Below the pieces are notes generated by a model. It did no database searches. It worked only from the letters and a program-made list of their open reading frames with translations, and was not told where the DNA came from. The translations under genes and the position numbers were made by a program. Below are positions 49,522 through 60,312 of a stretch of DNA of 64,000 nucleotides, piece by piece. Source of the stretch: Dryomyza anilis (Eukaryota; Arthropoda; Insecta; Diptera; Dryomyzidae); NCBI GenBank assembly GCA_951804985.1, contig OX638133.1, forward strand, positions 12,730,501-12,794,500, in the 5' to 3' direction. Numbering within the stretch: the stretch's first letter is position 1; every line of letters begins with the position of its first letter.

Positions 49522-51395
49522 TGAATTCCGTTCTTTAAACCATAATTCATTGTATTGAAGAACCATTCAGAATATTAATGACTAACGACATCAATGTTAT
49601 GAATGCGATCATAAATATAATGAACGCTTGGTATACGGAGGGAAATAAAATTCTAAAACTCGAGAAGAATTCGGTTAGAAAGAAAAATAGTAGAATTCGA
49701 CTAATATCAATAAAATACTACTAAAATTCAAGAATTTGTCATCTGGATATCAAGAAAGCAAATTACTTAGTTGTCAAAAAAGTAAATAAACTTTATTCAA
49801 CTGGATTTTCAGAAGTTAATTTATTGATTATTAAAAACCAAAGAGAACACGCATAATTGTTGCTGTATTCATTGCAAAAAGAACACGTGTTCATGTATTG
49901 TTTTTGTTTTCATCGATATTGCTCTGTATGTATGCTTTGTTTTGCGAGGTCGCCGTCTGTTTGTTAGTCTGCCTGTCTGTCTGTTGAAAATAACTAAGCC
50001 AAATTTTTCTAGATATTCAGACATTAAGTTCTTAGGTATCAAAAATGTAACTAAGTACAATTTGTCTGGATTGCAAATTTTGTTCTTCTTAGGTATCAAA
50101 AAACGGTATGATGTACAATGTTTGCATGTGTGTATTTTCACGAATAGAATAACAAAGCACAGCCAGACAAGCAAACGTCTGTGTATGTATGAATGTTAAA
50201 GATATAAATAGAAAAAACGATTTTTCCTACTAATATTGGTATGGTTTCAGTTCGTAAACATAAATTTGGGTTCAATTTAGCATAAATACCAAGTTGATTT
50301 CATTCCATTGTTATCTAAATACGCTATACAATGATTATGGGTAACGTGCGGAGGGTTTATAGATAACCAACAGAAGAGGCAACAGAAGAGGAGAAAGTGT
50401 GTAAGGTAAGTAAACGGTTTCAGAATAATATACAGAGATTAAATTAAATGATAATAATAAAAATAAAATAAACAATTCAATTACATTAAGTATTCAAAGA
50501 AGTCATTTAATATACAAAAATGCATATAGGTAATAAAGTTCTAAATAAACAATAAAATAACTCGATAATATTTTTTTATGTTCGCTTCGAAATAATTGCT
50601 TTAGTTACTTTCAACATATCGACAGACACACGAACAAACGATGGCGCTGACAGACGGACAAAGCAAAACATAATAGCGACAAAGCAAGATCGAAAAACAA
50701 CAACTATACGAACACGTGTTCATTAAATTTTGGGACGAAAACAACAACAACATTTTTGATACCTAAGAAATTTATAACTGAATTTAAGAATAATTCTACT
50801 TAGTTACTTTTTTGATATCTAAGAAATTAATAACTGAATCCAAGAATAATTCTACTTAGTTACTTTTTAAACAACTAAGAAAATCCATTTCTAGAAATTA
50901 AGAATTTTTCGGTTTAGCTGTATATCACTCCGTATACTTCTTAATTCCTTCTGGTTTTTAGAACTTTTTTCTCTCCGTGTAACTGTCGAAAAAGTGTTCT
51001 TCAATATGTGAAGAATATGTTTCATCATATTAATGAACCAAAATATAAAATACAACATATATGTACATCATATTAAAGAATTCGGTTCATCAAAACAAAT
51101 TTCAATCATAATATTTATTTTTCGTTAATTTTTTTCCGTACTTCTCAGTCCTCAAGTAGTTCTTATTTCCTATATAATGCTTGCTCGACATGCATAAATT
51201 AGTAAAATATTTTATATTATATTTATTTATAATTATAAATTTTTAATAATAAAAAGTTATTAAAAAGATTTTTTTTTTCGTAATTATTTTTTTTCAAATT
51301 TTTTTTTCGGAATTGTTTCTTTTTTTTTTGAAAATTTTTTGTTCTGTTATAAAACAACACTTTTTTTTCGCATTATTTACTAAAAATTTATTAAT
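49522..51395 (+). mobile_element. foldback element copy D, split by an insertion
   Basis: 49522-49633 (AATTCCGTTCTTTAAACCAT…GAACGCTTGGTA) and 50980-51395 (TAACTGTCGAAAAAGTGTTC…TGCTTGCTCGACATGCATAA) together match the left arm of copy A (7330-7900) without a gap, apart from the inserted block and a repeated TA. Confidence 0.85.
49634..50979 (+). mobile_element. 1.35-kb TA-flanked inverted-repeat element
   Basis: Ends ACGGAGGGAAATAAAATTCT and, inverted, ACGGAGAGAAAAAAGTTCT, with TA at 49632-49633 and 50980-50981. Both arms hold a GAACACGTGTTC palindrome (49881-49892, 50710-50721) and CTTAGTTACTTTTTTGAT-type words. An open frame at 49869-50174 (reverse) has no recognisable domain, so the element is probably non-autonomous. 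Confidence 0.85.
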
Positions 51396-51465
51396 ATACT
51401 AAAACTAGTCTGGGCATTTGGAAGAAAAATTGCGTTTAATGTTTTTTTGTTAAACTATTTTACCA

Positions 51466-51779
51466 TAGGTAGCCGTGGTAGCTCAGTGGTTAGTGCGTTG
51501 GACTACGAGCCGAAAGGACCCCGGTTCAAGCCTGGACTGGGGCTAACAACATCTTTTCATAGAAACATTTTTCTATACCGCGCTACCTCTCGTCAGTAAA
51601 TGGCAAACCTACGAGAGTAAAACCATTGCCTATGAAAAGTTCTCACCCGCCGTTCGGATTCGGCAATAAACTGTAGGTCTCACCACTTTGAGTACAAATA
51701 TTACACGCACAGCTCAAAATGGTGAGAGAGCTCGGCCGAAGTTCAACACAGGACTGTAGCGCCAAACTATTATTATTAT
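51466..51779 (+). mobile_element. tRNA-derived SINE, copy S5, with 10-bp target duplication
   Basis: Head TAGGTAGCCGTGG, A box TAGCTCAGTGG, anticodon-loop-like CTACGAG, B box GGTTCAAGCC, the family body and (TTA)n tail. Perfect TATTTTACCA repeats at 51456-51465 and 51780-51789. Confidence 0.93.
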
Positions 51780-51857
51780 TATTTTACCACAGAACTATAT
51801 TTTTTAATTCTAAGGAGTACTTGAGTACGGCCTGAAAATACTTCTTCAAGTTTCTCC

Positions 51858-51892
51858 GCTGAGTTTGACTGCGTACTGTAGTCAAACTCAGC
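51858..51892. other. 13-bp perfect hairpin
   Basis: GCTGAGTTTGACT, a 9-nt spacer, then AGTCAAACTCAGC. Its role is unknown. Confidence 0.6.
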
Positions 51893-53939
51893 ACCAGCTG
51901 AGTATATCACATCTGTGCAGATCAAAGTGCTCGTATTTTAATCTATATTTTCTATTTTTCATGCTTGAATCTTTTTATAGAACACACTATATGTAGTAGA
52001 AGCTTTGATTAATTGAAGTTTCTGAAAACTTTGATAATTACATTTTTAATTTTTCCTGAACCCAACAACCGCCGAAAAGTGTGAAATGCAAATTTTTTGA
52101 ATTTGCATAACAATTCAATGAAAATCAATGCAAACTGTCGCACCATACGCAATTAACTGAACTTTACTTCCGCTTGCGGCTCGAGAAAATCTCTCGAAGA
52201 ATCCAAATCCAGATTGAATTCTAATCATCATGAAGCCTTCATCGTGACGTGGCGTGGGGTGGCGCCTTCCTTTCTTCATTCCAAGCCAATCGCAATGCCA
52301 AACAAGTGAATTTAATTTGCATGAAAAACAGTTAATAAATAAAAGTTTGCCAAATATGCCAACAACAACAACAACAAAAACAATCAGATGGGGGGACGCC
52401 ATCCAGTAGAGAGGACACGGTAACAATACAAAAAAAAAAATAAAAAATGGTACTGATTTCTAACAATTGGAAATATACAACAAAAAAATCAAAAATTTTA
52501 TAAAAAGTACGATATAAATATAGAAAAAACGACACCAAGCGCCATTAACGATATCTCGAATGATTTGTTTGTTTATGTAGAAGAAGAAGATGAAGAAGAA
52601 GAAGAAGAATGAGACGAAGACGAAGAAAACGAAGCTGACGCCAACACTGACGATGAATACCACGTTGACGGCGGGGCTGAAAAACAAGCACGAAAATCAG
52701 CCAGCGGCTGTAAGAAAAATTGCAAGAAAAACGTCTAAAGTGTAGCAAAACGTTGAACGACTCATTCAAAATGAGATCGAGTGGCAGATGAGGACCAAAT
52801 TGCCACAAATATTGCTAAAGCAAAAGCAATCATAGTCAGAGAACCGAGGGACGTAGACGTCGTCCATGAATACTTTGCATATAAAATCAGTGACAAATGC
52901 ATGAATTGACGAGAAAAAAAAAATAAAAACTTCGACCACTTTGGATGCCTAGTAGCTCAATGAGAATGCAATAATAACAACAACAATAAACGCCCAAGTA
53001 TAATTGAAAAATTATTGAAAACCAAAAAGACGAAGAAAACAAAAAATAAAAGATAAAATAGTCTACCATTGAAGACCATTGAAAGTAACGTAGACTTGAA
53101 AAATCAATTACGTTATTTTCTTGCATTAGCCACAGAAAATGAGAATAGTATCTGTCGCAGTGCCAACATTTCCAAATTGACGTCGTGGCTCAGGGCGTCC
53201 AAAATAAGCATTGAAAACCCCCCCAGAAGGCTGTAAGAATTTGCACAAAGCGACTGACTGTCACGGGTAGATATTAAAGTATTTTAACGTTGAAGAATAT
53301 TTCCGTTAACTATAAAAGTGGGCCTCCAACACCAACAACGACCACCTCTTATTATTCAGCTACAGCGCAGTTACTATTTCTGAGTTTCTCTTTTGTCTGT
53401 ATCTGCGTTTTACCAGCATCATTTGAATTTCCTTGCCTACTCGGTTCACGGTAGCCCTTTTTAGCATTTAATTTAATTTCGTTGTAAATGCGCCTAAACC
53501 TATGCTGTAATTTTATTTTATACTGCAAAGCAATATTTCTGTGTTTTTACGATGGTTTACCATATACAGGAGGAGTCTTAAATTCACAGAAATCATGCAA
53601 TGCTGCTGCTCCTTTCCCATAGAGATAGTAAAACATGTTTATTATTGAAATGGGTTTTTATTGCCTGATTCTATTTCTGTAGTTCACGAAATTTGTAGGT
53701 GTTGTGTTTAGGTCATAGGTTTGTTTAACAGTCTTAGTAAAGAAATGCCTAATAAACGCACTTTGACTATTGTTTTTGATAAAGCAATATATGGAAGTCT
53801 AAAAAATTATGTTCTATACCATCTAATATTATGGTCTCCTTTTACGAAAATTGCTATATTTTAAGTTGCACTTTCGAAAATAGTTAGGTTTTTAGTAAAA
53901 TATTGAGTCTCAGTCTGCCCTATCACAGAGGCGTTCAAT
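51893..53939. other. unique intron sequence
   Basis: Non-repetitive, with GC-richer parts (52150-52320; 53140-53270) and an AAGAAG-rich stretch at 52578-52640. No splice-supported coding exon. TATAAAAG at 53311 is discussed under rejections. Confidence 0.45.
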
Positions 53940-54399
53940 GCCTCGACGCGTTCTCGAACTAACTTCGATAAATTGTTCGATCGCGTAGCTTCATCGATTC
54001 TATTTTTCTAAAAATCCCGTAAGTACGTTCAAATTTAAAGACATGATACGATATTTATATATTTATCACAACGATATCGCAACATTTTAGTGCGATATCA
54101 ATTAGATTTCTGAAAATGCCTCATACAGAGAAAATCTACCCTGTATTCCATTCGGTTCGATATCGTTACGAGATCATTGGGAGTAGATGGAGAACATCGG
54201 ACCCGTCTCGTAACAATATCGAGCATCAAAGTGGACCTACATGGAATGTAGATATCGATTCTTACGTTTCGGAGTTTTCTCGGTACCATAAAATTTTCGA
54301 TTTCGGAACGATATCCAAGAAAAATAAGTTTGTCATTGCTATATCGATGTAATAAATGTTTTAATATCGTTTAATATAAATGTTTTAATATATAATTTA

Positions 54400-56040
54400 A
54401 AATATTAGTAGTGATAAAGCAACGAGATCGAACTTTCTTATCACAGTAAGTTCGAGAAAATTTCGTTCATCGACATCATCTTAAACATGGCAGACTGGGC
54501 TATTTCGGAGCTCTTCGAAGATCGAAGTTTTCTCGAAGTAACTTCTATAAATGTAAGATGTCATTGCTTTACTATTGTCAAATCTAATCGAATGGCAGAC
54601 TGTCAATATCGTATCTGGTCCTTACAATAGTCTCCCATTCGAATTGATATCGTTTTGAGACTGTTTCGAGATGTTGAGGCATTCTTATGATCTCGATTAT
54701 GATTTCGTATCTATATTATACTACAATTCGTGCTGAGATGTTGGCAGATATCGTAATGAAATAATGAAGTTTATTCAAAACGAAAAAAAAAAAAAGATTC
54801 TGGATCGATATCGCATCGAATATAGAAATTGTTTTGAAGAACATTGCGTTATCGATGTGATAAATAATTAAAATCGTATCTTTTCGTTCAATTTTATAGT
54901 ACGAATAATTTTAAAAATTGGTATCGATCTTTTTTTTTCGCAGTTAATTTGAACTTCTATCATCGATGAGCTCCGAGACATCCAAGTATGCCATTTTACG
55001 TTTTGGTGTGCGATATTAGTTTGAAATCTGATTCGATATCGTACGAATTCTCTGACTTATAGTATCGTTCTCGCACCAATATCGACACGAATGGCAGATT
55101 AAACCAGTCTGCTATTCGATTTGATATCGCTTCGAGACTGTTTCGAGATATCGAGGAATTCTTTCGATAACGATTTCATATCAATAATATGCAACAATTC
55201 ATTCTAAGAAGTACGCAGATATCGTAACGAGATAATGAAGTTTATTCGAAACAAAAATAAAAGATTCTGGATCGATATCGCATCGAATATCGAGATTGAA
55301 TCGAAACAAGTAAATAATTAAAATAGTATCTTTTCTTTAAATTTTATTGTACAAAAATTTTTGAAATTAGTATCGAATCTAACTTTTTTTTTATCGCAGT
55401 TCGAACTAAACTTTGATCATCGAAGAGCTCCGAGACTTCCCATTTTAGAACATTTTGACGTGCGATATTAGTTCGAAATCTGATTCGATATCGTAAGAAG
55501 TCTCCGATATATCGTATCGTTCTCGCATCAATATCGAAACGAATGGCAGACTGGAATGGCAGAATAAACCCAGTCTGACATTTAATTTGATATCGCTTCG
55601 AGACTGTTTCGAGATGCTGAGGAATTCTTTCGATCTCGTTTACGATTTCATATCAATAATATGAAACAATTCATTCTAAGATGAACGCAGATATCGTAAC
55701 GAGATAATGAAGTTTATTTGAAACAAAAAAAAAAAATTATTCTGGATCGATATCGTATCGAATATCAAGATTGATTCTAAAAAGATCGATGGGGTAAATA
55801 TTTAAATCTTTCGTTAAATTTTATTGTACGAACATTTTTAAAAATTAGTAGTGATGAAGAAACGATATCGAACTTTTTTTTATCGCAGTTAGTTCGAGAA
55901 AACATCGATCATCGAAGAGCTTCGAGATATTCCAGTATGCCATTTTAGTACATTTTACATGCGATATTAGTCCGTCATATCGCAACAATATCGAAACCAA
56001 TGACAGACTGAGAAAGCATACTCAGTAACTAAATCGATTT
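54400..56040 (+). repeat. ~470-bp tandem repeat rich in TATCG/CGATA
   Basis: GATATCG(T/C)TT(T/C)GAGACTG recurs at 54646, 55123 and 55589 (477 and 466 bp apart). Each unit also has GAATGGCAGACTG, ATAATGAAGTTTATT, TCTGGATCGATATCG and a poly(A) interruption. A fourth partial unit runs to ~56040, and 53940-54400 has related composition. Nearly every 25-30 bp carries TATCG or CGATA. Confidence 0.88.
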
Positions 56041-56382
56041 TGCTATATCGAAACGTATATCGAAATCGATATCGAATCAAAAAGATAAAATTGACCTGGG
56101 CGGGAATAATTTGTATTGGAAGTCATCGCACTTCGAGGATTATTTTTAAATATTCCCTTATGAACTTAAGTACGAGAATAAGAATCGGTACATAATTTTG
56201 AAACTAACAAAGCAATATGTCGTTCCTTTATTAGGAAATCATTATATTTTGAAATGCAGTGAAATAGTATAATATCATCACGAAGAGAATACCTTATGGA
56301 AAAGTAAATAGACAAATAGAAAGATTTGTGTAAGAAGCCTCTTTGAATTCAATTTTAAAAGAGAGTAGATCATTGTATACTA

Positions 56383-56685
56383 AAGGGTTTATCAACAGGG
56401 ACGCTACAAAAGAATAGCGAAAGGTACAGCAAACGACGCCATATTTCTTGCCGTTCTTTTCACATTTTTCTTCAATAAGGTTTGCCATTTGATGATGAAA
56501 AGATATACGAATTCGAATTTCGGTAGTAAATTTTAATAATTTCGACTCGTTGTTGGCTCGTATGTCTTTGCATCATGAAATGGCAAACCTTACTGAAGAG
56601 AAATGTCAAAAGAGCGGCTAGAAATATGGTGTCGTTTGCTGTCCCTGTCGCTCTACTTTTGTTGCGTCCCTGTTGAAAAACCCTT
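56383..56685 (+). mobile_element. 303-bp hairpin MITE, copy P2, intact TA duplication
   Basis: AAGGGTTTATCAACAGGGAC … GTCCCTGTTGAAAAACCCTT flanked by TA at 56381-56382 and 56686-56687. Collinear with P1, with ~130-bp complementary arms and no open frame. Confidence 0.93.
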
Positions 56686-56687
56686 TA

Positions 56688-57254
56688 TGATATCGAGATA
56701 GTTTATAAATTGTTTTTAGAATAATATATAATAATATCAAAGCAATATTTAACAATCTGTATAAAGACTCATTTATGAACACAAATACCGGATAAAGAAT
56801 CTCAACCGAATACTGAAACTAACATGAGACCACGACTCGGTGCCTTTAGATGCCTCGAAGATTGTAAAATTGTATCAAATTTTACAGAATTTTTCGTATT
56901 TTGTTGTAACAAAGAATTGACTACGAAAGCAAAACTTGATTTTTAAAGAATTTTAATACTAAAATTCTTTCAAGAGTTTCATGGTACGGCAGTTTTCATT
57001 TCCATATAACTTCGATTGTTCGATTCGATATCTGCCGACCGTTAAGATACAACTTTGTATACAAATCCTGTTTGATAGACCCAAACATAAGCAGTATTGA
57101 GTCATCAATATCGGTATTGAGTCAACAATATGAGTCACCAATAACGGAAAATTATTCTAAACGAATGCCAGTCTATACTAGAATACTAAGACAGAGATTT
57201 ATTTAATCTTTAGTCGGATTAATGGGAATCTGATTTCTTTGTTCGTGAGCTCAC
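56688..57254. other. intron sequence next to exon 1
   Basis: It ends with the GTGAGC donor on the minus strand. No other feature. Confidence 0.5.
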
Positions 57255-58607
57255 CTGTAGATCTGGTGCTGTGCTCGGTTGCGCCAGATCGCAAGCTGAT
57301 AACCAGGGATTGATGCGTGACAGCGCACTTGTGCTATCGAAGACAGGACTATTTAAGCCAATTCGCTTAAAACTGAATTCGGTGTCGTCGCTTAGACTCT
57401 GATCCTGCTCCCGTTCCTGCACCTGCTGCTGTTGTTCCGATGCACTTTCCGACGCACTATTCGACACACGGTTCGCTAGGACGTCTACACTTTTACTAAC
57501 TAAACTCGCGACGTATTTAGCCGGAGTGCCTAATACCCCGACGTGTCCCAATTGACGAACAGCACCTATCGAGTCAACTTCGGTGTGGCTTTCGTCACGT
57601 TGCTGCTGCTCGTGTGGCGTCTCCGTATATGTGGCAGTGGCACTTGCAAGATCAATCTCCGCCTCTGCACTGTTCTCGGTATCCTCCGTCCGCCGTCTAC
57701 CAACACCGACTTCACCAAATTCCAGACCACCGTAGTCCTCTTCGTTGACGTAACCAATCTTGTCGTTGGTCAGTTTAGTCAGGCGGTCAAAGGCCTCTTC
57801 GGACAGCAGATCCTCTTCGGCAACTAAGGCAAGTATGTCGTCCTCGTCAAAGGACGTTGAGGAGTCGGCCGAATGCGAAGGAAATTGCACGAGTAAACCT
57901 TCTTCTTCTACTTCAGCAGCGCCGTCGACGTCGCTGTCACTGTTATTGTTGTTGTTGTTGTCGTCGTCTTTGCTATTGTCGCTGTTATTGTTGTTATTTA
58001 TGCTGCTACTACTGCTGCTGTTGTCGTCGTTGTCGCTCTCGCCTGCAGCAGCACTACCTCCGCCGCCGCCGTCACTACCACCACCCGCACCGGCGGCAAT
58101 GTCACTATTGCGATCGTCGCTTACAGCGCTGTTGATGCTGCGCAGTGCTCTACTGGATCGGCTGCCCGATCTGATCGATGCAGTTCCCGTGGGCGCGGAC
58201 GACTCCGATCTGGCGCGCGGATCGTCGTAGTGCTTCCTCAGCTGCGCGGGCAGCGTAAACGTGGGCTGAGGGTAGTTGTTGCGATAGTAGTAGTTGTAGT
58301 CGCTCGCCACCAGTGCTGGTGGCGCTGGTGTGCCAGTCGTTGTTAGAACGCCGCCCCCGGCGAGAAATGAGGGAAACAAAATCGAATGCAACGAAGTCGA
58401 TGACGCAGCTGATGGACTATCCGTCGATGCTGATGATGGCGACGATGCGGCGTAATAGGAGGCGGTGGAGATGGTCGAGGAGGAGTAGGAAGACGACGAA
58501 GACGACGACGTTGATGATGATAGTTTTGAACTGGTGCTGGTGCTGCCACGCCGAGCCCCCGAAATAAACGCAAGCGCCATCACGACCAGCCCGGGTCCTG
58601 GCCGCAT
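57255..58607 (-). CDS. Nlf-1: Nlf-1-like (FAM155/Mid1 family) NALCN localisation factor, first coding exon
   Basis: 451 codons. The ATG at 58607 is the first in frame: reading upstream there is no other ATG before an in-frame TGA at 58674-58676, and an A sits at -3. Residues 1-20 (MRPGPGLVVMALAFISGARR) look like a short signal peptide or signal anchor. The rest is low complexity: Ser-rich at about 20-70, then acidic Asn/Asp/Ser runs around 190-230, a Glu/Asp patch, and a Gln run near 390. The last residues (INPWLSACDLAQPSTAPDLQ) lead into a strong donor, CAG|GTGAGC, at 57255/57254 in phase 0. Exon 1 alone has no diagnostic domain; the family is assigned from exon 2, which joins in frame and starts GQCTAG. 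In flies and mammals these proteins sit in the ER or membrane and help NALCN sodium-leak channels reach the surface of neurons. The G+C content is clearly higher than in the flanks. The join is inferred; a small intermediate exon cannot be excluded. Confidence 0.75.
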
Positions 58608-58967
58608 ATTGACCTCGGGTTCGGCGGTGCTAGCATGGTGCAGGCCCGCTTGAGACGCGCTTGCGACTCCAATTCAATTCGGGTAATGATGGGCTCATGG
58701 CCCCATCATCATCATAAAAATGGTTCGTAATTTACGCACACTTTCTTCACTTTGCGATAAATGTTTCGACGCTCACTCAAAATAGCTTCGTCTATTTTCG
58801 TCGAATTGTTTCAAACAGTGTGTGGTGCCAGTTATAATTCTTAGTTGATTTTTCAATGTGTCATTATTATCTAATTCCAGCATTAACTTTACTAAACGCG
58901 GTTTATGTTTAATCGGTGGATTCGTAATTGGTGTTGGATTATGTTAACTCAGTTTAGTTTTTCAGTT
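58608..58967 (-). other. candidate 5'UTR part of Nlf-1 exon 1
   Basis: On the minus strand a T-rich tract ending CTATTTTCAG occurs with its last base at 58968, a good splice acceptor. It would start an exon at 58967 running without interruption into the ATG at 58607. The segment has no upstream in-frame ATG after the TGA at 58674-58676. This is a motif-based guess; transcription could instead start inside the segment. Confidence 0.4.
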
Positions 58968-60304
58968 CTGAAAATAGAAATAAAAAAGGGGTGATTAAAT
59001 TAATGTTGACTTATGAAAACACAACATGTTATTGTTGAAAATAATATAAATTTGTTTATAGCTAAATTACATAATATTTGAGGTAAAATATATTTTTGTT
59101 AAGTTCTTAAAAATTTCAAAAAATACGGGTTAGTTTATATATTGATATTTCCAGGGCCACCGCACGATTCCGAGCTCAGACGATCAATTGCTCAGACGAT
59201 GACCTGGCAAAATTTATTCAAAATACTAGGTATCATCGATCTAGATAATTTCGTTTAAAAGTTGCTTTGAACTCGAAAGCCACAATTTGACGTAATATTT
59301 TGAGGCTAAACTAAATGTGAAGCACAAATCAAAAAATATTCTGATTTTCATAAAAGCTTAAATGTATTGGCAATCAATGGTATATGGAGCATACTGATTC
59401 TCAGATGACGATTTTGGCATGCAATGGTATATGGAGCATACTAATTCTCAGATGACGATTTTGGAACGCAATGGTATATGAAGCATATTAATACTCAGAT
59501 GACAAAATTAAATTTGACCCCTGCTACATTTTTGGCTAAAATGTAGCAAAAAAGTGTTCCACGATGAACGCGGCTGTTCAAAATTTTAACACAATATGAT
59601 GTTTTGAATTTTAAAATACGTATTTTACTTCTTTATTTCTCGAAAACTAATAATGCTAGTATTTGTTTTTTTTTTTTCGAAATATTACAAATTGCGTTTC
59701 ACAACTCTGTAAACACTGAACTGATTTTACCAAATTTGGATTGGAAGGTGACATAAGGGAAATTCGAGAAAAATGTCAACCACGACCGACAAATTCAAAA
59801 TGCTCAAAGCTTTGAAATAAAGGTGGATTTGAAATATTAAATATGTGAATCTAAATATTTGAAAAGGAATTTATATTCCGTTAACGATAACGTATAAAAA
59901 AATACTCATAAAGTTACGTTACTATACAACTTGTAAATATACCAACTTTTTATGTACTTTGAGTAACCAAATTAAATAATTGGAAAGAAATACAGATACA
60001 AAATATAATTTTCCGTTTTTTCAGACAACCTTAAATAATATTTCTAAACCTTCAAAATAAGCATCGAAATTAAAATAAGGGAAAAATTTTGATTTTTGTA
60101 TAAGGGAGTCTTATTGTCACGTACATACGTAACCAAAAAGATACATTTATTATAATATAAAACTAACACCTTTTTTAAAGAGTTGAATCCTCTGTTTCTA
60201 AAACATAATTTCCTCGACATTTATAAAAATGTAAAAATCGATTTCCTAGTGATTTTAGAAAAATTTTAATAGCTAATTGAAATCTGTCACGTCCGTTACT
60301 TTGA
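58968..60304. other. upstream of exon 1 (5'UTR intron or intergenic)
   Basis: AT-rich. Contains a three-copy 47-bp repeat (listed separately). No TATA/initiator pair can be assigned to the gene. Confidence 0.45.
59375..59511 (+). repeat. 47-bp tandem repeat, three copies
   Basis: CAATGGTATATGGAGCATAC, then TCTCAGATGACGATTTTGG, starts at 59375, 59422 and 59469. Confidence 0.93.
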
Positions 60305-60312
60305 GTACTAAA

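Noticed and set aside
53311..53360. TATAAAAG box with a TTCAG initiator as a promoter
   Set aside because: The candidate start is about 48 bp from the TATA box, too far for the usual ~30 bp, and no gene follows on the plus strand.
57543..58567. Plus-strand and alternate-frame minus-strand open frames opposite Nlf-1 exon 1
   Set aside because: Low-complexity shadows; only the minus-strand frame ends at a donor compatible with exon 2.
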